Program-made: the position numbers and the translations under genes | Shown here: in pieces, positions 16,961-25,599 of the stretch | Numbering within the stretch: position 1 is the stretch's first letter | How the letters are laid out: every line of letters begins with the position of its first letter | Assembly (NCBI RefSeq): GCF_024397795.1 | Contig: NZ_CP072985.1 | Location: 124,001 to 188,000 of the forward strand | Direction of reading: 5' to 3' | DNA length: 64,000 nucleotides | Origin: Lactobacillus intestinalis | GTDB lineage: Bacteria; Bacillota; Bacilli; Lactobacillales; Lactobacillaceae | Notes under the pieces: generated by a model | The model's database searches: none | What the model was told of the DNA's origin: nothing | What the model saw: the letters and a program-made list of their open reading frames with translations, nothing else

Positions 16961-18109
16961 TTACTTCAAAATACCTAGTTTTTCTTTAAGTAAGAAAATC
17001 CTTCTCACAGAATGATCTATTTGGCTAGTGCTAATTTGTCCAGTTTGAATAGCTTTTTTAATGGCAGGGATGCCAGTTTGATAATTTCCGCCTAAAAGCA
17101 TATCATTGCCCGCTTTTAAAGCAAGAACATCAGCATTTGTATTATGCTTCTTAGCATATTGGGTGATGGCTCCCATTTGTAAATCGTCAGTGAGAATTAG
17201 CCCTTGATAGTTTAACTTCTTTCGTAGCAATTTATGAACTACAGGAGAAAGAGAGGCTGGAAGGTTAGGATCGAGACCTTTAATTACAATATGAGAAACC
17301 ATAATACTGTCTACACCTGCTTCAATTCCGGCCTTAAAGGGAAGAAGATCCTCTTGTTCGTATTTTGTGAGAGGTTTATTGATTTGAGCAAAGCCGGTAT
17401 GAGTATCAGCTGCATCTCCATAACCCGGAAAGTGCTTTAAACAACTTGCAACTCCTTGACTTTGGATAGCATCGACTGCAATCGGGATATATTTTGCAGT
17501 TACTTCATAATTTTGCCCAAGTGTTCGATCATAAATAAAACTTTGCCTATCTCGGGCTACATCTGCCACTGGAGCAAAGTTCATATTAATACCATTTTCT
17601 CGTAAAATTCTAGCGACTTTACTATCTTCTTGCTTGATTCCATTTAATCCTTTAATTTGATAAATTTCTTGAGGACTGGGATATTTTCTGGTTGAAATTT
17701 TTGAATTAGTATTAATCCGTGAAACAGTTCCTCCTTCTTGATCGGTCGCGATCAGGAGTCCGTATGAACTATTACTTTGATATGTTTGCATTTCTTGCTT
17801 GAATTGAGTCTTGGAACGATCTTTAAAGTCCGGACCAAAAAGAGTAGTTCCTCCTAAGTGATATTTAGAAATATTCGCTTTCATTTGATCAAAGTTATCT
17901 GTACTATGAGCAAAATAGAGCTGACCAATTTTTTCATCAAGAGTCATTTTATTCATCATTTGAGTAATTCTATCAGGTTTAGAAACTTTCTTCTTAGAAG
18001 ATTGACTAGTCTTGGGTGATGGTCGAGATGCTTTTTTTATTTGCCGACTACAGCCAGCGAGAGCTAATCCAGCAGCTATTAATGTAATAAGTAATATCTT
18101 TTTCTTCAT
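16961..18109 (-). CDS. GH3 beta-N-acetylhexosaminidase-like lipoprotein
   Basis: 382 residues from the ATG at 18109. An AGGA eight bases upstream fixes this start, and it yields a proper lipoprotein signal MKKKILLITLIAAGLALAGC. Family 3 motifs: DQEGGTVSR, CLKHFPGYGDAADTHTG (the KHFPGHG-like His/Asp acid-base loop, with GYG for GHG) and ILTDDLQMGAI, with the nucleophile aspartate. It likely trims GlcNAc from muropeptides or chitosaccharides at the outer membrane face. The longer frame to 18148 is unlikely coding. Confidence 0.88.
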   Translation of the reverse strand: MKKKILLITLIAAGLALAGCSRQIKKASRPSPKTSQSSKKKVSKPDRITQMMNKMTLDEKIGQLYFAHSTDNFDQMKANISKYHLGGTTLFGPDFKDRSKTQFKQEMQTYQSNSSYGLLIATDQEGGTVSRINTNSKISTRKYPSPQEIYQIKGLNGIKQEDSKVARILRENGINMNFAPVADVARDRQSFIYDRTLGQNYEVTAKYIPIAVDAIQSQGVASCLKHFPGYGDAADTHTGFAQINKPLTKYEQEDLLPFKAGIEAGVDSIMVSHIVIKGLDPNLPASLSPVVHKLLRKKLNYQGLILTDDLQMGAITQYAKKHNTNADVLALKAGNDMLLGGNYQTGIPAIKKAIQTGQISTSQIDHSVRRIFLLKEKLGILK

Positions 18110-18308
18110 TAATTTATCCTCATGTATTCTGTTACTAGTGTACCGCAACAGAGTTTTGATAAAAAGGCTCTTAATTATAAAAAATGCGATAAAAGGAGAG
18201 TATTGTAATATTTAAATTGAAAAACTATACTAAAAATGTTTAAACAAAAGTTAAATAATATTTTATTTGGTTTTTGGGAGTAAGTGGAAAATGGAGGATA
18301 TAGTATAA

Positions 18309-18650
18309 ATGAATTTCTGTCCTAATTGCTGATCCTAATTCTCCAGGAGCAAAATACTTAATTAATCATCCAAGTGCTTTTTTAGATGCTTATGATTATA
18401 AAGAGACTGCTGCATCTAAACAATTAGAAGATTATGCTGAACATGATAGCGCATTGCGAAAAGTTTTTTCAGATATTGTTACTAATTACATGGAAAAGAC
18501 ACATCCTAAGCTGGTATCCACAGCTGAAGATCTAAAAATGGTGATAAGGTAAAAATTATCCTTCCTTCTAACAATATTTCTAAAAAGTATGGAATTAATA
18601 CCACTCCTCGAATTGTAACAATTGAAAGAATGAAAGAATCTGAGGATTAG
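18309..18650 (+). pseudogene. Zinc-ribbon protein remnant with internal deletion and frameshift
   Basis: ATG at 18309 reads MNFCPNC then TGA, the start of a zinc ribbon cut after the second cysteine. An adjoining frame continues ADPNSPGAKYLINHPSAF...HPKLVSTAEDLK, then a frameshift at an AAAAATGG run leads to GDKVKIILPSNNISKKYGIN...MKESED before TAG at 18650. So a ribbon start was joined to another protein tail by deletion. The rest of the 765-base gap 18110-18874 is AT-rich, and I see no further gene in it. Confidence 0.7.
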
Positions 18651-18874
18651 CATTGAATTTGATTATTTGAATAAATTTAAAAAGTTCTCTATCTAATTAC
18701 ATCGATTTTGAGGTGATTAGAAGGAAATTTTTATCAAAAATAGTAATATTTGCACAAAAGTCCAGCTTCTTAGTGAAAAATTAACTATTTTTATATAAAA
18801 TTTAAATTTAGTGTTTTTTTATCTGGATCTATAGCTTAAAATGGTGTGGAGACATATATATGGAGGAGAATGAA

Positions 18875-19840
18875 ATGAAAGCATGTCCAAATTGTGGTTC
18901 TAAAATGGACCAAGATGTAAATTTTTGTACTAATTGTGGTACTGATTTAAGAAATGTACCATTAGATTCTGAAGTGGAAAAGGCGCAATCGGTTTCTACT
19001 CAAGATGCACCTCAACAAAATGATCAACAAACTGTTTCCACTGATGGAAATGTTGGGCATAATCAATCTAGTTCCACCAATGATACAGGTATTAATCCTA
19101 ATACTCAGAATACTCAAAATACTCAAAAAATTGCTGATTCTAATTCAAATAGCAATCAACAACCTCTTGGTGCTCAAATGAGACAACATATTACTCAAAA
19201 CGTTCAAAATTTTGATGCTCATAATATGTGGCAATGGTTTGTAAATTCTTGGAAACATCCTTTTGCGGATCAGCAAGGTGAAAGATGGTATGGTTGGGTC
19301 ACCTTATTGGTAGAAGATATTTTAATTGGTCTAGGGATGTTTATTGGGGAGCAAAGAGTAGCTGGTGCCGCTGATTCTATGCTTGGTGGTACAAACTTTA
19401 TGAGTTCATCAGCCAATTTTACTTTTGGTACAGCTATCGAAATTATTTTCTTTATTGCATTAGCTGAAGCTATTGTTATTTTGGCTGCTCATTTATCTTA
19501 TAAAGTTATTTATGGCAAAAGTAAAGACTTTATGGAATTTACTAATCATATTGTGCATACCAGCAATTTAGCTGCAATCTTTATAGTGGTTTATTTCCTC
19601 TTTATGTTAATTATGGGACCTGCAGGTATTGCCGTATCTGTTTTGATGCTATGGTTAGCTGTAAGTGTGTTTGAACTTGCTTTAATGGTAGTAGTTCTCG
19701 GTGATCCTAATCCTGTACATGATAAGTTTTATGGATTTTTGTTATTCATGGTATTACAAGCTGTTGCGGGCTTAATCTTTGTTTCTATTATGGGCGCTAC
19801 ACTTATTTCTCAAATCGGATCTTCGATTCCAGGACTATAA
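18875..19840 (+). CDS. Zinc-ribbon multi-span membrane protein
   Basis: 321 residues from the ATG at 18875, which GGAGGAG (18862-18868) selects over an in-frame ATG at 18860 that itself contains the ribosome site. Zinc ribbon C4, C7, C18, C21; a long Gln/Asn/Thr/Ser-rich linker (about 30-100); then FVNSWKHPFADQQGERWYGWVTLLVEDILIG and about five membrane helices (139-321). Many lactobacilli have such a WxxYGW...LLxED membrane protein next to TcaA-like genes. Role unknown; first gene of a two-gene unit with the TcaA-like gene 16 bases on. Confidence 0.78.
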   Translation: MKACPNCGSKMDQDVNFCTNCGTDLRNVPLDSEVEKAQSVSTQDAPQQNDQQTVSTDGNVGHNQSSSTNDTGINPNTQNTQNTQKIADSNSNSNQQPLGAQMRQHITQNVQNFDAHNMWQWFVNSWKHPFADQQGERWYGWVTLLVEDILIGLGMFIGEQRVAGAADSMLGGTNFMSSSANFTFGTAIEIIFFIALAEAIVILAAHLSYKVIYGKSKDFMEFTNHIVHTSNLAAIFIVVYFLFMLIMGPAGIAVSVLMLWLAVSVFELALMVVVLGDPNPVHDKFYGFLLFMVLQAVAGLIFVSIMGATLISQIGSSIPGL

Positions 19841-19855
19841 AGAGGGGGAGAGATC

Positions 19856-21475
19856 GTGGAAAAAGCGAAAAAATTTTGCCCAAACTGTGGTGCTGAATTA
19901 AAATCTGATGCTGACTTTTGTCCAAATTGTGGCTTTAAACTTAGTAAGAAAGCTGATAAACAAAGTCAAGTTCCAAAAACTGAAAAGAAAGATGCACCTA
20001 TATCGGCTAGTGAAAAGAAACAAGAAATTCCAGAATCTCCTAAGAGGTCGAAAGCGCAAGTGTTTTGCCCAAATTGTGGTCATCCTTTAAAGCCAGGTGC
20101 AGAATTTTGTCCAAACTGTGGGTATAACGTGAGGACAAAGCAAACTCCACAAAAAGAAAATTCTACTCAGCCTACTCCATCGAGAAGTACACAACCGCGA
20201 CCACATAAGCCACTTTCCAAGAAAACTAAAATTATTATTTCAACTGTAAGTGCACCATTCGTGGTATTTATCATCTTCTATGCTTGGGGAACTCACCATT
20301 ACAGTAAAAATAACCAGATTGATAAAATTACTGAAACCTTACGAAATCCTAAAGAAGATATGTCCAAATATGTAGTTCCGGATACTCCTGCAATGAAAGT
20401 GACGGCTGAGACAGTTAAGCCACTTCAGAACTATTATCAAGAACACCAAACTTCAGTTACTAAAATGAATCAAAATTTGAAGGATGGAATTGATCCAAAT
20501 TCGGATATCTCTTTAGTTAAAAATGGACACTACTTGTTGTTTTTCCCTAAATATCAATTACAAGTTAAGACTTATCAACCTCAAGTAGAAACCAATCACG
20601 GTGATTCATCAGTTACCATGAATGGCAAGAGCATTGGAAAACTAAGTGGAGACAATGGTAAGTACTATAAGAAATTAAGTCTCGTATTTCCAGGTAAGTA
20701 TCATTTTGCGGTTAACTCCAAGGTTGAAGGGAGATCTTTATCAGCAACTTCAACTAGCAATATTTGGGCAAATAAGACCTTAAATATGGATATTGAAACT
20801 CAAACTTTTAGTGTGAAGAGTGTTCCAAATGGTGAAGTATATATTAATGATAAAAAAGTTGGTACGCTGGATAACGATGGAGAGATAACGTTTAAATCTT
20901 ATCCAATTACTCGTAATATGGCACTTTATGTTCTTTATAATGGTACCAAGTCTGAACTTGTAACTGATATGTCTGATTCATTTGGTGATTTCACCAGCGA
21001 AGGTGACGAGGATGACGATTACACTGATGATGCAAGTAATGAAAACAGTGCCGATGTTACTAAACAAGACGGTTCTTATGTGGTTACTCCTAAATGGAAG
21101 GGCCTAATTTCAAAAGATGATGCCAATGATTTGTTGAGTGATGCTTATGAAGATCCAAATGATGATAAATTTGTGAATGGTTCTGACAATAAGTGGTACG
21201 GTCAAATCAAACAACAAAATGATCGTTGGGATAAATCAGATGAGATTAACAGTTATGATACAGATGTTTCTATTGAATCTATCTATCCTGCTAAAGGTAA
21301 TCAAAGCAAGGTTAACTATAAGGTTACCTATACTTTGAATTATGATGATTACACTAAGAAACAAATTGTTGAATATACGGGGGGAATCTTACAAAAAGAT
21401 GGGGACGATTATCTTATTAAAACTATAGGTGATGGTAAGTTAATCAGTTCTCATAATGAAGATTCTGACGATTAA
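19856..21475 (+). CDS. TcaA/YvbJ-like protein with two zinc ribbons
   Basis: 539 residues, GTG start with AGAGGGGGAG ahead. Two CxxC-CxxC ribbons (C8, C11, C22, C25 and C71, C74, C85, C88) flank a charged linker, then TM at about 124-143 and a large exported part. The segment DKITETLRNPKEDMSKYVV...KPLQNYYQEHQ resembles the first extracellular domain of TcaA; an Asp/Glu-rich stretch (about 375-400) precedes a C-terminal beta domain (YTDDASNENSAD...). TcaA proteins affect cell-wall antibiotic tolerance in staphylococci. Transferring that role here is inference. Confidence 0.75.
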   Translation: MEKAKKFCPNCGAELKSDADFCPNCGFKLSKKADKQSQVPKTEKKDAPISASEKKQEIPESPKRSKAQVFCPNCGHPLKPGAEFCPNCGYNVRTKQTPQKENSTQPTPSRSTQPRPHKPLSKKTKIIISTVSAPFVVFIIFYAWGTHHYSKNNQIDKITETLRNPKEDMSKYVVPDTPAMKVTAETVKPLQNYYQEHQTSVTKMNQNLKDGIDPNSDISLVKNGHYLLFFPKYQLQVKTYQPQVETNHGDSSVTMNGKSIGKLSGDNGKYYKKLSLVFPGKYHFAVNSKVEGRSLSATSTSNIWANKTLNMDIETQTFSVKSVPNGEVYINDKKVGTLDNDGEITFKSYPITRNMALYVLYNGTKSELVTDMSDSFGDFTSEGDEDDDYTDDASNENSADVTKQDGSYVVTPKWKGLISKDDANDLLSDAYEDPNDDKFVNGSDNKWYGQIKQQNDRWDKSDEINSYDTDVSIESIYPAKGNQSKVNYKVTYTLNYDDYTKKQIVEYTGGILQKDGDDYLIKTIGDGKLISSHNEDSDD

Positions 21476-21482
21476 TATCTAT

Positions 21483-21523
21483 AAAACTACTGCTAGGTCA
21501 ACGAGGTTAGCAGTAGTTTTTTC
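21483..21523 (+). terminator. Rho-independent terminator
   Basis: AAAACTACTGCTA pairs perfectly with TAGCAGTAGTTTT and six T end the structure, eight bases after the TcaA-like stop. Confidence 0.92.
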
Positions 21524-21553
21524 TTGGATAAATAGATAAGAAGGGGAGGAAAA

Positions 21554-22390
21554 ATGGATAAGAATCATAAAACCGATCCACAATTTAAAGATACAATTAT
21601 TGTGATGACTGAAAATGGTGCACCAGCTTATTTGTATAATGCACAAGGTCAACAACAGAATAAGACTGAAAAAAACGGTACAAAGTTGACAGTTTTTGAA
21701 GTCAAAAAAATTAATGGGAGGACCTTTTATCGAGTGGGAGATCAAAGTTCTTGGATTTTAAAATCGGATACTAATTACGGCCACATTGATGAAAGAATAG
21801 CACCTAAAAATAAACAAATAATTCAGCCAACTTCAGCAAATAAATCTCAATTCATGAAAATGAGTGTTGGAATGAAAATTTTGATAGCTTGTTTTGCTGT
21901 AGTGGGAATTATTATTTTGACAGGAATTGGCTATGAAGTGATTAAAATGGTAAATGCGCCAACTAATTCCACCGTTCAAACGTCAAATTCTTCTTTAAAA
22001 GAGCGAGCAGCAAAGTTGACTATTAAACAACTTTTAGCGCTTAGTTTAATTTATGCAAATCGCAACGATGATTCTAAGTTAGATAGCAATTGGCAGAGTG
22101 TTTATGACGATGTAAGCAATAACAATTATAATATTGGACGTTTTCCACGTTATACTTTTGGGAATGCGACAGTTACCGCAAAAGGTAAGAATTATATTTA
22201 TGTTTTTGAAAAAGGCATCGGCATTGGTTATCAAGATAAAAAAGGGCAAAGATTGGTTTCGTTTTTTGACAAGGATATGAGTGATCCAGTTCGCGTCTAT
22301 GATTATCAAATGTTAGAGGATGTAAATAACATGTCTAAAGTTAAGAAATTAGCTAATAAAATAACTTTCACGGATGAATCTGAAAATTAA
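21554..22390 (+). CDS. One-TM envelope protein with N-terminal SLAP-like domain and exported domain A
   Basis: 278 residues. Residues about 22-72 (PAYLYNAQGQQQNKTEKNGTK...GRTFYRVGDQSSWILKSD) match a SLAP/SH3-like wall domain, placed where neighbours have a zinc ribbon. TM at about 109-130 (ILIACFAVVGIIILTGIGY). The C-terminal part is domain A: LTIKQLLALSLIYANRNDD...NWQSVYDDVSNNNYNIGRFPRYTFGNATV...YIYVF. No signal peptide precedes the SLAP-like part, so with an N-in topology it would be cytoplasmic. AGGGGAGGAAAA gives the ribosome site. Confidence 0.72.
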   Translation: MDKNHKTDPQFKDTIIVMTENGAPAYLYNAQGQQQNKTEKNGTKLTVFEVKKINGRTFYRVGDQSSWILKSDTNYGHIDERIAPKNKQIIQPTSANKSQFMKMSVGMKILIACFAVVGIIILTGIGYEVIKMVNAPTNSTVQTSNSSLKERAAKLTIKQLLALSLIYANRNDDSKLDSNWQSVYDDVSNNNYNIGRFPRYTFGNATVTAKGKNYIYVFEKGIGIGYQDKKGQRLVSFFDKDMSDPVRVYDYQMLEDVNNMSKVKKLANKITFTDESEN

Positions 22391-22409
22391 TATTCCCTAG
22401 GTCAATTAA

Positions 22410-22431
22410 CCCCATTTATTGGGGCTTTTTT
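22410..22431 (+). terminator. Short rho-independent terminator
   Basis: CCCCA / TGGGG stem with a five-base loop, then six T after GGGGC. Short but well placed, 20 bases past the stop. Confidence 0.55.
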
Positions 22432-22502
22432 ATTGTTATTAAGATGTCTTTTCGTAGTAGAATAGACCTTGAAAGTGTAGAAATAATAGATCTGGAGTAA
22501 GA

Positions 22503-23558
22503 ATGAATACTAAAAAACAAAAAACATTATTAACAAGTTTAATCGTTGTTGTATTAATTTTATTGGTGATATTTTTGGGACTTTTTTATTTTAATCATCA
22601 AGATCATAAAGTGGTTGTAACTCATAAAAACTCATTAAGTAAAATATCATCTAAAAATAATCCTGTGGCAGATTTAACTATTAAGGAAGCTACGGGGTTA
22701 GCCATTGAATACGCTCACTTGAAATATAGTAATAATCAAAATTGGAATGAAATTTATCAAAATTCACTAGTAGGAACTCTTGAAGTTGATCGCTACCAAG
22801 AATATAAATTTGAGAATTATACTGTTCAGCCTGAAAATTCTCAATCTCTATACATTATAAATAAAGAAGGGGCTTTGACGTTTAGTAATGATAAGCGTCC
22901 AGGCCAAGGAAGTGTAACATTTGGCGATACTCAACAAGAATTGGGGCATGTTAATTTGCAGGCAGTTTATACTACTGTTAAAAAGCAAGGAAAACTGTCA
23001 ATTGCAAAAAAGATTAGTGAAAATATGAATCTTGAGACTCAAATGGCTACCCAAAGTGAAAAGCAGAGTAGTTCTCAAGCACAGCAATCTTTGCGATCTC
23101 ATGCTTCAAGAGAACAGAGCAAACCAAACAATGATAACGGAAATCTTCAACCTATTTCTATTTCATCGAAATTACAAGGAACTTGGTATGCGGCTGGATT
23201 ATTTGCTTCAAAACTAGGTGATAGAGTTCAAATTACCAATAATGCTGTTGATGGAAAGACTATTTATAAAGTTAAAAAGATGCCTAATAGTGAAAAAGGA
23301 TTAAACGAATTTCGCAAAAAGTATTATGGTAAGTTAATTGGCGAAAGTACCCCGGATGGGGTGAGTTATATTCCTGCACAAAATTATGGAATTGATACTC
23401 AAAATTACAGTGTAGATACTATTGATGGAGTTCAATACTTAATGAGTGGATCTACAGGACCCGCAGGAATTTTCTTTAAAAATCCAACCGATGCGGCGCG
23501 CTTCACTAATAAATATAAAAACCACAACGATGAACTAATGAAGAAGTTAGGAATGTAA
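22503..23558 (+). CDS. Membrane-anchored envelope protein with domain A and a distinct C-terminal domain
   Basis: 351 residues. N-terminal TM (about 9-30, LLTSLIVVVLILLVIFLGLFYF), domain A from about 55 (DLTIKEATGLAIEYAHLKYSN...NWNEIYQNSLVGTLEVDRYQEYKFENYTVQ), a Ser/Gln-rich linker (about 180-215), then a third type of domain (LQGTWYAAGLFASKLGDRVQ...GPAGIFFKNPTDAARF). It lacks a zinc ribbon but the next gene, seven bases on, encodes ribbon plus domain A, so again a ribbon and a ribbon-free partner are paired. The start follows CTGGAGTAAGA. Confidence 0.72.
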   Translation: MNTKKQKTLLTSLIVVVLILLVIFLGLFYFNHQDHKVVVTHKNSLSKISSKNNPVADLTIKEATGLAIEYAHLKYSNNQNWNEIYQNSLVGTLEVDRYQEYKFENYTVQPENSQSLYIINKEGALTFSNDKRPGQGSVTFGDTQQELGHVNLQAVYTTVKKQGKLSIAKKISENMNLETQMATQSEKQSSSQAQQSLRSHASREQSKPNNDNGNLQPISISSKLQGTWYAAGLFASKLGDRVQITNNAVDGKTIYKVKKMPNSEKGLNEFRKKYYGKLIGESTPDGVSYIPAQNYGIDTQNYSVDTIDGVQYLMSGSTGPAGIFFKNPTDAARFTNKYKNHNDELMKKLGM

Positions 23559-23564
23559 AAAATA

Positions 23565-24239
23565 ATGAAGTATTGTCCAAAATGCGGAACTAAAGTAGGT
23601 CAAAATGATAAATATTGTAATCATTGTGGAGCTAATTTAAAAAATAGTTCAATTAGAAAATTAGCTTCTAATAACCATGAAACAAATAAGAATAGGAAAA
23701 CTCGGCGAAATTGTTTAATCATTGCGGCAGGAACAATTTTGTTAGCAGCAGGTGGGGTGGTGTTTTTTACTCTCCAAACGCAAAGTAGCAATCAGGCTAG
23801 TTCATCGGCCCTGATTAGTAATAAAAATAGAGCTAAAACAACTGAAAATGTTAGGTATGCTCATCATAGAAATATATCCTCTAAAGAAGCGGCAGCTTTT
23901 ACAATTGCATATGCTCATATAAAATTTTCTGATGATCCAGCATGGAACAATGTATTTAATAATGCAGAAAATGAAGGTTTAACCATTGCATCCTATCCTC
24001 AATATGATTTTGGAAATTACGAAGTCAAAGCGCCTAGCGCTGGAACAGTTTATGTCCTAAGTCCTGCTGTAGGATATGTGGTATCGGATAAGACCAACCC
24101 TGAAAATGCCAGAATAACTTTTATTAATAGTAGAAAAGGGGCTAGCCAAGCAATTGAATTTCAAGATTTAGCTAAAAAAGTTGTTCATAGTGTCTATAAA
24201 AGAGATGCTCAAAAAATTAGTAAAAAGATAAACTTATAA
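23565..24239 (+). CDS. Zinc-ribbon, one-TM envelope protein with domain A
   Basis: 224 residues. Zinc ribbon C4, C7, C18, C21 (MKYCPKCGTK...YCNHCGANLK), TM at about 49-69 (CLIIAAGTILLAAGGVVFFTL), then one domain A (EAAAFTIAYAHIKFSDDPAWNNVFNNAENEG...YPQYDFGNYEVK). It starts seven bases after the previous stop, with the ribosome site TTAGGA inside the upstream gene. Shortest member of the cluster, lacking domain B. Confidence 0.75.
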   Translation: MKYCPKCGTKVGQNDKYCNHCGANLKNSSIRKLASNNHETNKNRKTRRNCLIIAAGTILLAAGGVVFFTLQTQSSNQASSSALISNKNRAKTTENVRYAHHRNISSKEAAAFTIAYAHIKFSDDPAWNNVFNNAENEGLTIASYPQYDFGNYEVKAPSAGTVYVLSPAVGYVVSDKTNPENARITFINSRKGASQAIEFQDLAKKVVHSVYKRDAQKISKKINL

Positions 24240-24328
24240 AAAAACAACTTTTGGTATAAATATTATCTGCGAAAGAATTTTAATGCTAGAATAGTGAGTG
24301 ATGTATTGAGAATAGAGGGTTTTAAAAA

Positions 24329-25474
24329 TTGAAGATAAATAAATTACTTACTAAATTCACAGTAGCTACTCTAGCAAGTGGGCTACTTTTATCAGCTCCT
24401 TTAGCTAGTTCTGCTCCTACTTATGCAGCTAGTAAAAAAGTAAAAAAGACATCTAATAAAAAGAAGACTACGTTGCGACAATATGCAAAGAATACCATGG
24501 CAAAATATCATTTGCGTGGAAGTATGATTGTAGTTAAAGATGGGAAAGCTCAACAAGTAAGTTATGGCTATGGATATTATCGACGTCGAATTGGAGCAGG
24601 AAGTAGCAAATTAGTATATCCATTAGGATCTTTACAAAAATCAATAACAGCTACCATGATTACTCAACTAATTTATAAAGGAAAATTTAGTCAAAATACT
24701 AAAATTTCTCGTTGGTATCCCAATTTAAAGAATGCATCCCGGATTAGCGTAGGGAACTTAATGACTCATACTTCAGGAATCACAGTGATAGGAACTGAAG
24801 TGAATAATGGAATTAACTTCTCTGAAAATGGAGCTTTAAATTGGATTATTAATAAGATAAATTCTCAATCGGAGCAGCGTCCTGGTAAATTTAATTATAA
24901 TAATGCTAATTATATTTTGTTGGCTGGCATTATTAGAAAGACCACGGGAAAGTCATATGCTTCTAATTTAAAGAGTAGAATAATTAAACCTCTTAATTTG
25001 AAGCAAACTTACATGTATAATCAAATACCTAAGGGTAAGACAGATGCTATTTCGTATACTTATCGTTATGGAAGAAATTATCAGGACCCACAATATGCAC
25101 CACAGGGGCTTACAACTCAATTATTAGGAGCGGGTGATGTATTTTCAAGTCCTAAGGATTATTACAAGATTTTAGTTGGGATGCAAAATGGTAAGATCCT
25201 GACTAAAAAGCAATTTAAGTACATGACCCATTTAAAGGCTAAAGCAAAAGATACCACTTATTCTGGTGGACTTTATATGAGACGTGGAGGTAAACTTGAA
25301 ATGGCGTATGGCAATTTTGGAGATACTCATTTTGCCAATTGGATTCAACTTACCTCTGATAATCAAAATGGAATAGTTATGTTCTTGAATCAAACTCAAG
25401 ATAAGAATAAAAATAAAGATGCAGGTTATCGGATTCTAAAGAAAATTAAGTCTAATACTTTTGTAAATAGATAA
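24329..25474 (+). CDS. Secreted class C beta-lactamase-like serine hydrolase 1
   Basis: 381 residues, TTG start after GAGGGT; this start gives a complete signal peptide (cleavage near YAA-SK, residue 34). Active-site S101-L-Q-K104 (SxxK) and Y190-N-N192 (YxN) are intact, with THTSG (146-150). A lysine-rich stretch follows the signal. The fold is the beta-lactamase/DD-peptidase type found in esterases, D-aminopeptidases and PBP4*-like autolysin modulators. Likely a cell-wall hydrolase or esterase and not a drug-resistance enzyme. The next gene is a tandem paralogue. Confidence 0.85.
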   Translation: MKINKLLTKFTVATLASGLLLSAPLASSAPTYAASKKVKKTSNKKKTTLRQYAKNTMAKYHLRGSMIVVKDGKAQQVSYGYGYYRRRIGAGSSKLVYPLGSLQKSITATMITQLIYKGKFSQNTKISRWYPNLKNASRISVGNLMTHTSGITVIGTEVNNGINFSENGALNWIINKINSQSEQRPGKFNYNNANYILLAGIIRKTTGKSYASNLKSRIIKPLNLKQTYMYNQIPKGKTDAISYTYRYGRNYQDPQYAPQGLTTQLLGAGDVFSSPKDYYKILVGMQNGKILTKKQFKYMTHLKAKAKDTTYSGGLYMRRGGKLEMAYGNFGDTHFANWIQLTSDNQNGIVMFLNQTQDKNKNKDAGYRILKKIKSNTFVNR

Positions 25475-25481
25475 TTTTTAC

Positions 25482-25525
25482 ACCGAAGCACAAACTTTTT
25501 CAAGTATTGATGCTTCGGTATTTCT
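25482..25525 (+). terminator. Rho-independent terminator
   Basis: ACCGAAGCA pairs with TGCTTCGGT (25511-25519) and a T-rich tail follows, between the two serine hydrolase genes. Confidence 0.75.
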
Positions 25526-25599
25526 TTTGTAATTTTTTTGTAAAACTGGAATGCTAAAATGATTTTGTATCAAGTAAAGATAGAGGAATTTATAAGGTA

